DNA from: Candidatus Nezhaarchaeota archaeon
Lineage (GTDB): Archaea; Thermoproteota; Methanomethylicia; Nezhaarchaeales; B40-G2
Length of the DNA: 35,094 bases
Assembly: GCA_026413605.1 (NCBI GenBank)
Contig: JAOAKM010000008.1
Location: 1 to 35,094 of the forward strand
Direction of reading: 5' to 3'
Made by a program: the position numbers and the translations under genes. Every line of letters starts with the position of its first letter. Within the stretch, counting starts at the first letter, position 1. Of the stretch, positions 8,122-15,388 are shown one piece after another. The notes under the pieces were generated by a model. That model had not been told where the DNA came from and made no database searches. It saw only the letters and a list, made by a program, of their open reading frames with translations.

Positions 8122-9477
8122 CTACAGTAAGCCCAGCTCCTTCTTAGTTAGCGACACCATCTGCCTAGCCAAATTGGGAGCTAGGCCTACGTAGCCCTCG
8201 AGGTCTGAGAGAGCCTCAAGGTCCTCCTTCGTGAGCACGGAGGTAATGTGAGGATCTTCGAGGAGCACCTCTAGTAGCGGGCGGCCTTCGGCCAAGCTCC
8301 TCATCGAGAGCCTCCTAAGCCTCTCGTGGGCCTCCCTTCTCGACATGCCCCTCTTAATGAGCTCCAGCATCACTGCTTCGCTCATTATGCGCCCCTGCGT
8401 CAAGTACAAGTTACGCCTCATGTTCTCAGGGTAGACCCTTAAGCCCTTCAGGACCTCCATCATGCCTAGCAGCATCTCGTCAATTATTATGCAGCTCATG
8501 GGTATTAGGAACCTCTCACTAGCACTATTAGTCAAGTCCCTCTCGTGCCAAAGAGGGACGTTCTCGTAAGCAACAGTCACTAGCCCCCTCATAACCTTGG
8601 CTAGGCTAGAGACCCTCTCGCAAACGATGGGGTTCTGTTTATGAGGCATCGTCGAGCTCCCCACCTGCGTCGGCCCAAAGCCCTCAGCAATCTCTAAGAT
8701 CTCAGGCCTCTGAAGATTACGCACCTCAGTCGCAAACTTATCTAGGCTACACGCGATGAGCGCCAGTAGCATTACTAGCTCAGCGTAACAGTCGCGCTGA
8801 ACTATCTGAGTAGAGATGTCTGCTGGCTTTAGCCCCAAGATCTCCATGGTCCTGCGCTGGACCTCCATGGCCATAGGCCCGAAGCTAGCCATGGAGCCCA
8901 CGGCCCCAGACATCTTGCCAACTAAAACCCTCTCCTTAACTTGACGTAGGCGCTCAATATGCCTCGCTACTTCGCGAAGCCATACGGCAAACTTAAAGCC
9001 CAGAGTGATCGGGGGGGCGTGTTGTCCATGCGTCCTCCCCACCATAATCAATTCAGCGTAACGCTCAGCAAGCTCAGATAAGACGCGGGCAAGGCTAAGT
9101 AGGCGATCCTCGATTATGCGGATGGCCTCCTTTAGCTGGAGGGCTGTCGCCGTGTCCTCTATGTCGTAGCTAGTAGCGCCAAAGTGAACGAAGCGGCCTA
9201 GGGGGCCGCAGGCCTCCTCGAGCGCCATAACCACTGCCATTAAGTCGTGCTTAATCTCAGCCTCGATCTCCTTAACCCTCTTGAGGCTTACGTACTTTAC
9301 GCTAGCCTTCGACGCAATCACGTCAGCGGCCTCTCGAGGAATTATGCCCAGCTCAGCCTGAGCCTGAGCTAAGGCGGCCTCGACGTCTAAGAACCTTTGA
9401 AGCCTCTCCTCCTCTTCGAAGATCTTCCTCATTTCAGGGCTTCCATAGCGCCCGGTGTCGATCGGTAGTATAGGCAT
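8122..9477 (-). CDS. purB: Adenylosuccinate lyase
   Basis: Catalyses two fumarate-releasing steps of purine synthesis: SAICAR to AICAR, and adenylosuccinate to AMP. The protein has the fumarase/aspartase superfamily signature SSTMPHKQNP (flexible catalytic loop serine), the HGQHA histidine segment, and the early RYGSPEM substrate-binding block. I chose the ATG at 9477 (451 residues). The TTG eight codons upstream would only add residues before the conserved PIDTGRYGSPEM start. It ends 19 bases from the convergent hel308 and has no other purine synthesis gene beside it, though a PRPP synthetase lies 5 kb away. Confidence 0.96.
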   Translation of the reverse strand: MPILPIDTGRYGSPEMRKIFEEEERLQRFLDVEAALAQAQAELGIIPREAADVIASKASVKYVSLKRVKEIEAEIKHDLMAVVMALEEACGPLGRFVHFGATSYDIEDTATALQLKEAIRIIEDRLLSLARVLSELAERYAELIMVGRTHGQHAPPITLGFKFAVWLREVARHIERLRQVKERVLVGKMSGAVGSMASFGPMAMEVQRRTMEILGLKPADISTQIVQRDCYAELVMLLALIACSLDKFATEVRNLQRPEILEIAEGFGPTQVGSSTMPHKQNPIVCERVSSLAKVMRGLVTVAYENVPLWHERDLTNSASERFLIPMSCIIIDEMLLGMMEVLKGLRVYPENMRRNLYLTQGRIMSEAVMLELIKRGMSRREAHERLRRLSMRSLAEGRPLLEVLLEDPHITSVLTKEDLEALSDLEGYVGLAPNLARQMVSLTKKELGLL

Positions 9478-9573
9478 ACCTAACCCCCTAAGACTAGGCA
9501 AAGAGCGATACTATTAACTCCTACTCTACCATCATTCTTACTGCCTCTACAGTAGCTAGGGCGAGGTGATTGA

Positions 9574-10641
9574 GTGGCCACAGGGATAGTATACGGCGAG
9601 GTTTTCCTTAAGCACGATACTGGGCGCGACCACGTAGAGCGAGCTGCTAGGCTCATCGCCGTGCTAAAGGCCTTGAAGAGGACCAGCCTAATTGAGAAGG
9701 CTAGGCTAAGGCTAATTAGGCCGACGATAGCCAGCTTATCAAAGCCGCTGTATGTGCACTCAAAGGAGCTAGTGGATAGGATCGTGGAGGCTAGCTCATC
9801 GACAGGCTACTACTACCTCGACTCTGATACTGTCGTGTCGCCGGGCTCTCTCGAAGCCGCCCTGGCTTCTATCGGCGGGGCGCTTAAGGCAGGGGATCTA
9901 GTCCTGGGTAGGAGGATACGTAACGCCTTCTGCCTCAATAGGCCGCCTGGTCACCACGCTACGCGCGATAAGGCCTCGGGCTTCTGCCTATTCAATAACG
10001 CCGCGATCCTCGCTGCCTACTTACTGCGCGATAAGGGGCTGAGGAGGGTGCTGATCGTGGACTGGGATGTACATCACGGCAACGGCACCCAGGACATCTT
10101 CTACTCAACTAGCTCGGTACTCTTCTTCTCGATTCATCAAGATGGGAGGACGCTCTACCCGGGCTCCGGCCACTTCGACGAAGTAGGCGTAGGTGAGGGG
10201 GAGGGCTTCAACGTAAACCTCCCACTACCTCCTGGTATTGGAGACGACGTATACTTAGAAGCGCTTCAGAGAGTCCTTCCATCTGTAGCTAAGGAGTACC
10301 GCCCCGACTTCATAATAGCCTCGGTCGGCTTCGATGCCCACTACAAAGACCCTCTGGGAGGGCTAAACCTCTCAGCCACCGGCTACTACCAAGTAGCCTC
10401 CCTAGTGGCTAACTTAGCCTCAGAACTCTGCGAAGGGAGGCTGATCTGTGTTCTCGAAGGAGGCTATAGCCTAAGACACACAGCTCGCTGCGCCGTAAAC
10501 ACCATAGCCGCCCTCGCTAACCACCCTCCTCCGTTCAATGAAGCTAGCACAAAAACCCCCCCAGCGGTGAGAGGCTATGTGGAGAGGCTACTTAGCCGGT
10601 TAACCTCATTCCTCTCAAAGTACTGGCCTAGCCTTAAATAG
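9574..10641 (+). CDS. Histone deacetylase-fold amidohydrolase
   Basis: Zinc-dependent deacetylase of the arginase/HDAC fold. Catalytic features are intact: paired His in RPPGHHAT (127-128), DWDVHHGNG with zinc ligands Asp165 and His167, GFDAH with the third ligand Asp254, and the transition-state Tyr in LEGGY (298). At 355 residues it matches archaeal and bacterial AcuC/acetylpolyamine amidohydrolase-like members. The substrate cannot be told from sequence: protein lysine (for example Alba), polyamine or another amide are all possible. The GTG start at 9574 is supported by GAGGTGAT four bases upstream. It is divergent from purB, with 96 bases between starts. Confidence 0.88.
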   Translation: MATGIVYGEVFLKHDTGRDHVERAARLIAVLKALKRTSLIEKARLRLIRPTIASLSKPLYVHSKELVDRIVEASSSTGYYYLDSDTVVSPGSLEAALASIGGALKAGDLVLGRRIRNAFCLNRPPGHHATRDKASGFCLFNNAAILAAYLLRDKGLRRVLIVDWDVHHGNGTQDIFYSTSSVLFFSIHQDGRTLYPGSGHFDEVGVGEGEGFNVNLPLPPGIGDDVYLEALQRVLPSVAKEYRPDFIIASVGFDAHYKDPLGGLNLSATGYYQVASLVANLASELCEGRLICVLEGGYSLRHTARCAVNTIAALANHPPPFNEASTKTPPAVRGYVERLLSRLTSFLSKYWPSLK

Positions 10642-10650
10642 GGAGCAGAG

Positions 10651-10658
10651 CTTTATAG
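10651..10658 (+). promoter_or_regulatory. TATA box of the Cas4-like gene
   Basis: CTTTATAG lies 36 bases before the TTG start at 10687. A start of transcription about 26 bases downstream would leave a leader of only about seven bases. The gene can therefore be transcribed apart from the upstream deacetylase gene. Confidence 0.45.
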
Positions 10659-10686
10659 AGGGCCTGCCTTATAATGAAGCTAGGGC

Positions 10687-11325
10687 TTGAAGGAGATCAT
10701 CGTAGGTAGAGATCTACGCAACTACCTACACTTAGTGCTAACCTCTAAGCATGTCAGGCGAGGAGGACAGGAGGTATATGTCCATGAGCTAGCGCAGTGC
10801 CGTAGACGCAGTCTCTTCGACGCGGCCAATGAGCAAGTAGCTAGCCTTAGGCGATGGCACCCTAGGCTAATGGTGGGAGAGCTAATACATCAAGGGGCTT
10901 TCCAAGCACTGGCTAAGATCTACAGCCCCTCCTCGCTTGCGTTCGAGAGAGAGTACAGTAAGGAGGTGGAGGGCTGGAAGATAACCGGCCACCCAGACGT
11001 AGTAATTTACGAAGAAGGCGCTCCATTAAAGGTAGTAGATATCAAGTACTCAACGAGGAAGGTAGAGAAGGTAGAGAAGCCATATGTCTGCCAGGTCTCC
11101 CTCTACCGCTGGCTCACCGACGCTAAATCCGCCTCGTTACTCTTCATAACCCCTAGCGATATTAGGGAGGTAGTCGTAGACGCTTCAATCGATGTGGCTA
11201 GCCACTTAAAGCGATGGCTAACCACCTACCCACTATGGGGGGCTGAGGAGTGTACGTGGTGTGAGTATCGTCATGCCTGCGGGCATAGCAAGAAGCAGGA
11301 GGTAGTCACTAACACTCTTTACTGA
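10687..11325 (+). CDS. Cas4-like Fe-S PD-(D/E)xK nuclease, not linked to CRISPR
   Basis: A 212-residue RecB-family nuclease with the Cas4 layout. One N-terminal Cys (38) and three C-terminal Cys (189, 192, 198) form the predicted 4Fe-4S site. Between them are the nuclease residues His68, Asp104 (in GHPD), Asp118 and Lys120 (in VVDIK), and QxxxY at 136-140. Cas4 enzymes process DNA ends and, in CRISPR loci, trim new spacers. No cas1, cas2 or repeat array is visible in 35 kb, so a solitary repair-type role is the more likely reading. It has its own TATA box and a TTG start. It could equally be named a RecB-like/DUF83 nuclease. Confidence 0.85.
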   Translation: MKEIIVGRDLRNYLHLVLTSKHVRRGGQEVYVHELAQCRRRSLFDAANEQVASLRRWHPRLMVGELIHQGAFQALAKIYSPSSLAFEREYSKEVEGWKITGHPDVVIYEEGAPLKVVDIKYSTRKVEKVEKPYVCQVSLYRWLTDAKSASLLFITPSDIREVVVDASIDVASHLKRWLTTYPLWGAEECTWCEYRHACGHSKKQEVVTNTLY

Positions 11326-11413
11326 GGGCGTCGGGCAGCCCTAAACAATGCACATGAAGTAGTTGAGCCCGGCATCAGGGGGTTATGGGGCCGCCGGGAT
11401 TTGAACCCGGGCT

Positions 11414-11432
11414 CTCTGGCCCAGCTATGGGA
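11414..11432 (-). other. tRNA-Pro intron 2 (19 nt, position 45/46 in the variable loop)
   Basis: CTGG (tRNA 40-43) pairs with CCAG inside the intron. Three-base bulges TG|T and AG|A lie on opposite strands, and a CCCA/TGGG hairpin lies within. The outer helix is weak, as in relaxed motifs. Removing exactly these 19 bases restores a five-base variable loop. Confidence 0.85.
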
Positions 11433-11440
11433 CACCAGCG

Positions 11441-11471
11441 CTCCGGGCCTCCTAGCTTGGTTGGGGAGACC
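11441..11471 (-). other. tRNA-Pro intron 1 (31 nt, position 37/38)
   Basis: Flanks form a textbook bulge-helix-bulge. A four-pair helix joins CTGG of the anticodon loop (32-35) with CCGG near the intron end. It is bounded by three-base bulges GG|G and AG|C, cut after the second base of each. The intron interior forms a GTCTCC/GGAGGC hairpin. Confidence 0.88.
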
Positions 11472-11537
11472 CCCCAGGCTGGCATCTTAATCCAAGCTAG
11501 ACGACGGCCCCAATAGCTCTTTGAGCTAAGGCCTAGT

Positions 11538-11547
11538 TAAAAATTTC
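11538..11547 (-). promoter_or_regulatory. TATA box of tRNA-Pro
   Basis: On the minus strand AAATTTTTAA lies about 30 bases before the tRNA 5' end. This is the right distance for transcription to begin a few bases upstream of the mature end. It is among the most AT-rich runs in this GC-rich region. Confidence 0.55.
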
Positions 11548-11623
11548 CTAGCCGCGATTAGCGCTAATTAAGCTGAGGGACTGCGCTGACCGATATCGTT
11601 GCTAAGGAGGCGGCGTAGCATAG

Positions 11624-12361
11624 TTATGCTAAATTTAAGATGTTTAGGAGCTCCTCGAGGAACTCCTTGCTAAGCATCCTCTTATAGCCTCTAAGAAGAG
11701 CAAAGACCTCCTCACAGCCAGCCTTAATACTTAGCTTCTTAGCGAGCCTAGGCCACTCCTGGCTCCTAATCATGAGGTACTGGATTATTGAGGAAAGGTT
11801 GCGAGGCCTGCGAGTTAGGCTAGAGCTCTCAAAGTCCACTATTACCGGGCCTTCAGAGGAGACTATGACGTGCCTCCCAGCCCTAGAGAGCTCACCGTGG
11901 TCTAGGCCAGCGGCGTCCAGTCCGTAGCACTGCGTCAAGAGAGAGGCTATGACAGACTTAACTCTACTAAGAGGCTCCCCCTCAACCTTAGTAAGCCACT
12001 CCTGGAGAGGTAGGCCCTCAATAAGTTCCATGACCAAGAAGTTCCTCGAAGACCTCAGTAGCTTCGGACCTACGCCTAGTTCATTGGCCCTCGCGAGCAT
12101 CGAGGCCTCGCCCTCAAGACTCTGCCTGTCAGCATCCACCCTCCTAATCTTAAGGACCGCCCTCCTCGACGAAACTACAGCCTCCACTACTATGCTTACA
12201 CAGCCCTTTCCCAGCACCTTAACGCCATCGATAACGACCCTACCGCGGTCTATAAGCTCCTCTACACCGATCCCCTCAGCCTCCTTCAGCCTAGCCTTTA
12301 CCTCTCCCTCCATCACCCTAGGGTAGCAGAGAACCTTGCTCCACTTAGCTACGTCTATCAA
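11624..12361 (-). CDS. COG2112-type RIO/Bud32-like protein kinase
   Basis: A predicted archaeal serine/threonine kinase of about 245 residues. The kinase core shows a glycine-rich loop (GKGCVS), the ATP-binding Lys in AVLKI, a conserved Glu (EGEASML), a hinge (VMELIEG), the catalytic-loop equivalent DHGELSRAGRH, and metal-binding DFE in place of DFG. DHGEL with RH is the pattern of COG2112 and differs from the HGD of Bud32 itself. An N-terminal stretch of about 40 residues precedes the core. I prefer the TTG at 12361, whose TTGA overlaps the cca stop with GAGG five bases upstream. An ATG at 12397 is possible but has no ribosome site. Substrate unknown. Confidence 0.8.
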   Translation of the reverse strand: MIDVAKWSKVLCYPRVMEGEVKARLKEAEGIGVEELIDRGRVVIDGVKVLGKGCVSIVVEAVVSSRRAVLKIRRVDADRQSLEGEASMLARANELGVGPKLLRSSRNFLVMELIEGLPLQEWLTKVEGEPLSRVKSVIASLLTQCYGLDAAGLDHGELSRAGRHVIVSSEGPVIVDFESSSLTRRPRNLSSIIQYLMIRSQEWPRLAKKLSIKAGCEEVFALLRGYKRMLSKEFLEELLNILNLA

Positions 12362-13791
12362 GTCCTCCTCAAGGCCTCCTCGTAGGCCCTTAACCATGGA
12401 GGACGGCCGTCTAGGAGCTCAGCTAAGTGTTCACGATAACCCTTAAGCCTAGTGGCCAAGCCCTCAACTTCCTCGTTAACCAGAACCTCCAGCGATGTGC
12501 CAGCCCCTTCTTGAATCAACCTCCCTAGTCTAGCTCTACGCCATAGTTTGCTCAATAACTCCTTGGCCTCAACGCACCGCCTCATAGAGTAGGAAACCCA
12601 CCTCCAGCCCTCTAGCCTAGGCCCCTTAAGGTCTCTCCCTAAGTGCTTCTTCAAGAAGCTATCTACGTAAGCGTCGTCTTGAAGAGGGGGGCCTATACGC
12701 TTCTCGAGGCTAGGCAGAGAGAGCGCTGGGAGCTCGAAGGTAACGATGGCTGTCGTGGCCTCGTCGCTCCACGCCGAGCTATCTAAGACCTCGAAGCCGT
12801 GCCCACTTAGCAAGGTCCTCAGCCCATCCATAGACTTGTACAGCTGGCCCCAGAGCACGTCAGGGGGCGTTCGTCGAATAGCTACCTTAAAGGCTAAGAG
12901 GTGGGTTCCGCGCTTTCTCAAGACCCCTACGAGCTCTCCTACTTCCTTAGGAGGAGGAGGGTAGAAGAAGAGCTCGCTAGGCTTCTTCAAGAAGAGCTTA
13001 GAGGCCATTACGAACTCAGCCATGCGCTGAAGAGAAAGTGCCGCGGCCACGTTACGCCTCGCGTCGACCGGGTCGATGACTACCATCGGCTCGCTAAATG
13101 CATTCAGTGCCTCCTCACTACTAGCGTAGTGGTGAGCAGGGTCGATGAAAACTTCGTGGGGGCTCCACTCCAAGGACCCCCTCAATACCTCCTCAAAGCT
13201 ACCATAGTGAAGAATGAGGAGCTCGCAGAGGTAGCCTGAGAAGCCTTGAACCTTAACCTCAGCCCCGTAGACCCCTATGCCCTTCATAAAGCCCTTAAGC
13301 AGCCTGACCTCGTCCCTAAGCTGATTAGTGAGCCTTGAGTTCACGAACTTCGTGTGGAATGGGGTACGGTCTACAGCAGTTACGTCCTCCTCGAGCCTCT
13401 CCAGCTTAAAGCACGGAACTAGGTCGAGCCGGTAGCCTTCGACGAAGGCCTGGACGTAGGGGTGCTCAGCGTAACTCTCAATAAACTCGCCTAGTGACGA
13501 GGCGGTCCTCCTAGCCACCTCCATGCCAAGCCCGCTTACCCCCTGACGCCCTAGGCTTCGAGGAAGCCTAATGAAGACGTCTAAGTCCCTATCCCCACTT
13601 ATCCATGTATCCTTGGCTATCGAGCCCTGTACCGATACTTCCACTTCGACCCCCAGCTCCTTCGCTACACGTTCAGCCTCCTGAACAGCCATACTAACAA
13701 CCCCCCACGTCCTAGCCCTCTCCTCTAAGCTAGGCCTGAGCTTAGCCAGCATGAGCTCTTTCAGCCTAGCCAATTGCTCCTCTGCGCCCAC
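12358..13791 (-). CDS. cca: Archaeal CCA-adding tRNA nucleotidyltransferase
   Basis: Class I nucleotidyltransferase that builds or repairs the 3' CCA of tRNAs, needed here because the local tRNA-Pro gene encodes no CCA. At 477 residues it has the archaeal size. The polymerase-beta-type active site appears as QGSIAKDTW followed by DRDLDVFI (catalytic Asp pair, about residues 67-69), with a third acidic position in RLDLVPCF. Tail-domain sequences fill the rest. The start is GTG at 13791. It is transcribed toward the kinase gene, which it overlaps by a TTGA junction, and is divergent from thpR with 72 bases between starts. Confidence 0.93.
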   Translation of the reverse strand: MGAEEQLARLKELMLAKLRPSLEERARTWGVVSMAVQEAERVAKELGVEVEVSVQGSIAKDTWISGDRDLDVFIRLPRSLGRQGVSGLGMEVARRTASSLGEFIESYAEHPYVQAFVEGYRLDLVPCFKLERLEEDVTAVDRTPFHTKFVNSRLTNQLRDEVRLLKGFMKGIGVYGAEVKVQGFSGYLCELLILHYGSFEEVLRGSLEWSPHEVFIDPAHHYASSEEALNAFSEPMVVIDPVDARRNVAAALSLQRMAEFVMASKLFLKKPSELFFYPPPPKEVGELVGVLRKRGTHLLAFKVAIRRTPPDVLWGQLYKSMDGLRTLLSGHGFEVLDSSAWSDEATTAIVTFELPALSLPSLEKRIGPPLQDDAYVDSFLKKHLGRDLKGPRLEGWRWVSYSMRRCVEAKELLSKLWRRARLGRLIQEGAGTSLEVLVNEEVEGLATRLKGYREHLAELLDGRPPWLRAYEEALRRT

Positions 13792-13863
13792 CTTGACTAC
13801 CTCAGCTTAGTGAGGCTTAAGTCTACGTCCAGCTACTTTAGTGTGGCGTTAGTCTTGGAGTGT

Positions 13864-14424
13864 GTGCGGTGCTTCATAGCAGTAGATATCGATCAACCGG
13901 AGCTAAGGACTAAGCTCCAAAAGCTTCAAAGGGAGCTAGGGTCCTTAAGATGCGACCTAAAGCTAGTAGAGCCCGAGAACATACATGTCACCCTGCGCTT
14001 CCTTGGCGAGGTTCCGAGGAGCTTAGTTGAGGAGGTGACCGAGGCCCTGGGGAGGCTGAAGGCAGAGCCCTTCCACTTACTGCTAAAAGGGCTAGGGGCG
14101 TTCCCATCCCTCTCGAGGCCTAGGGTAGTTTGGGTGGGGGTTAGTGAGGGTATGGATAAGCTGAGTGAGCTACACCATAGGGTCGAGGAGCTACTAAGGC
14201 CCCTAGGCTTTAAGCCTGAGCGTGAAGCCTTCACCCCTCACATAACGCTAGCTAGGGTGAAGGGGGCTAGGGGGCTACGGGATCTAGTCGACTTCATAAG
14301 TAAGCATAGGGAGGATGAGGTGGGGCTCATGATGGTTGAGGAGGTTAAGTTGAAGAGGAGTGTCCTCACCCCCAGCGGCCCAATATACTCGGACATCTTC
14401 ACCAAGAAGCTTAGCAGCGAGTGA
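13864..14424 (+). CDS. thpR: RNA 2',3'-cyclic phosphodiesterase (2'-5' RNA ligase family)
   Basis: 2H phosphoesterase that opens 2',3'-cyclic phosphates on RNA ends; some members ligate tRNA half-molecules in vitro. Both signature HxTx motifs are present: HVTL in the first half and HITL in the second. The GTG at 13864 gives the typical MRCFIAVDI beginning and 186 residues, the family length. The frame stays open 30 codons further upstream, but that part is not conserved. A TTG three codons upstream is also possible. It ends eight bases from the convergent PRPP synthetase gene. Its proximity to cca and an intron-bearing tRNA is suggestive but not proof of joint action. Confidence 0.92.
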   Translation: MRCFIAVDIDQPELRTKLQKLQRELGSLRCDLKLVEPENIHVTLRFLGEVPRSLVEEVTEALGRLKAEPFHLLLKGLGAFPSLSRPRVVWVGVSEGMDKLSELHHRVEELLRPLGFKPEREAFTPHITLARVKGARGLRDLVDFISKHREDEVGLMMVEEVKLKRSVLTPSGPIYSDIFTKKLSSE

Positions 14425-14432
14425 AGAGAGCC

Positions 14433-15320
14433 TTAGAGCTTTAGTAGCTTATTAAGCCCCTCCACTAAGGCAGGGGCTACTGAAACCCTGCTGAACTCGC
14501 TCTCCACCGAGTCGGTGCCCACGATCTCGTCTACGCCAGCCCTATACATACGCTCAAGAGAGCCGCTCACTAAGATAAGGTGGGTGCACGCAGCTACGAT
14601 GCGCCTAGCCCCCTGGGACTTAGCTATCGAGGCCGCGCTGGCAATAGTGCCCCCAGTACTTACTATATCGTCAACTATCACCACGTCCCTACCCTCAACT
14701 GGAAGCTCCTTCTTCTCCGTCCTAACCTCTCCAGTAGCCTTATCTCTCACCTTCTCTAAGTACCCATAGTCACCGCCAAGCAATTTGGCGACCGCCTCAG
14801 CCTCACGAGCTCTCTTACGATCAGGCGCGAGAACGAAGGGGCCCCTTAGCCCCCGAGAAGATAAGTAGCTAGCCAGCAGTGGCATGGCCGATACGTTGAT
14901 AGCTGGTATGTCGCTATGCTTTAAGAGGTCTTCACTGTGTATATCAACAGTCACTAGGCCTTGAGCCCCCGCTGCTGCTATTAGTCTTAGCACGAGCCTG
15001 CCGCTAACAGCCTCTCCTTCGAGGAAACGCTTATCCTGCCTAGAGTACGCTAAGTAAGGACAGACTGCAACTACGTTATTAGCCTCTAAGTCCCTGGCGG
15101 TGTTTACGAGTAGGAGCAGTTCAAATAGGTGCTTGTCTTGAGGCGAGTAGCATGATTGAACGATCACTACGTCCTCACCCTTGACGCTCCTTACGACCCT
15201 AATGTAGCTCTCACCGTCAGGAAAGGTCTTGGCCTCGGCTTCAGTAAGCTCTGCCTTAAGCTCACTGGCGATTCTCTTAGCTAAACCCCTAGAGGCGGGA
15301 CCAGCTATGACTAGCACCAC
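14433..15320 (-). CDS. prs: Ribose-phosphate pyrophosphokinase (PRPP synthetase)
   Basis: Makes PRPP from ribose 5-phosphate and ATP, feeding purine, pyrimidine, histidine and tryptophan synthesis. At 295 residues it is in the short archaeal range. Visible are the FPDGESYIRV segment, the SRQDKRF motif of the ATP-binding region, the VDIHSED metal site, and the PRPP loop VDDIVSTGGTIA near residue 215. Start codons GTG at 15320 and GTG at 15317 are adjacent and both plausible. It is divergent from the NrdG-like gene and convergent with thpR. Confidence 0.95.
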   Translation of the reverse strand: MVLVIAGPASRGLAKRIASELKAELTEAEAKTFPDGESYIRVVRSVKGEDVVIVQSCYSPQDKHLFELLLLVNTARDLEANNVVAVCPYLAYSRQDKRFLEGEAVSGRLVLRLIAAAGAQGLVTVDIHSEDLLKHSDIPAINVSAMPLLASYLSSRGLRGPFVLAPDRKRAREAEAVAKLLGGDYGYLEKVRDKATGEVRTEKKELPVEGRDVVIVDDIVSTGGTIASAASIAKSQGARRIVAACTHLILVSGSLERMYRAGVDEIVGTDSVESEFSRVSVAPALVEGLNKLLKL

Positions 15321-15388
15321 GTACAGCGCCCACTTTATCTAGGGCCCGGCTATCGACCTATAAGGCTTCTAGAGAGGCGGGCGTAAGC

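Larger units (their letters stand above)
11387..11511 (-). tRNA. tRNA-Pro (anticodon GGG), two introns
   Basis: Read on the minus strand, the gene folds into a 75-nt cloverleaf once two introns are removed. The acceptor is GGGGCCG/CGGCCCC with discriminator A, and no CCA is encoded. The D stem is GTCT/AGAT. The anticodon stem is CCAGC/GCTGG around loop CTGGGGC, giving anticodon GGG. The variable loop is TGAGC, and the T arm is CCGGG-TTCAAAT-CCCGG. Exon 1 is 11511-11472, exon 2 is 11440-11433, and exon 3 is 11413-11387. Intron 1 lies at the canonical 37/38 position and intron 2 at 45/46. The 3' end is matured by RNase Z and CCA enzyme, both encoded within 7 kb. Confidence 0.95.

Noticed and set aside
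10687-11325. Part of a CRISPR-Cas locus
   Set aside because: No repeat array, cas1, cas2 or effector gene anywhere in the window.
11414-11432. Reading the tRNA with only one intron and a long variable arm
   Set aside because: A ten- or 24-base variable region does not fit tRNA-Pro. The flanking bulge-helix-bulge and exact restoration of five bases favour a second intron.
11618-11629. GCATAGTTATGC palindrome at the kinase stop as a terminator
   Set aside because: Five-pair arms with a two-base loop and no T-run on the exit side are too weak to call.
13774-13863. N-terminal extension of ThpR
   Set aside because: The family begins MRCFIAVDI, which starts at the GTG 13864. The extra residues overlap the opposite-strand cca start.
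15333-15340. AGATAAAG on the minus strand as TATA box for PRPP synthetase
   Set aside because: It is too close to the GTG at 15320; transcription would begin inside the gene.
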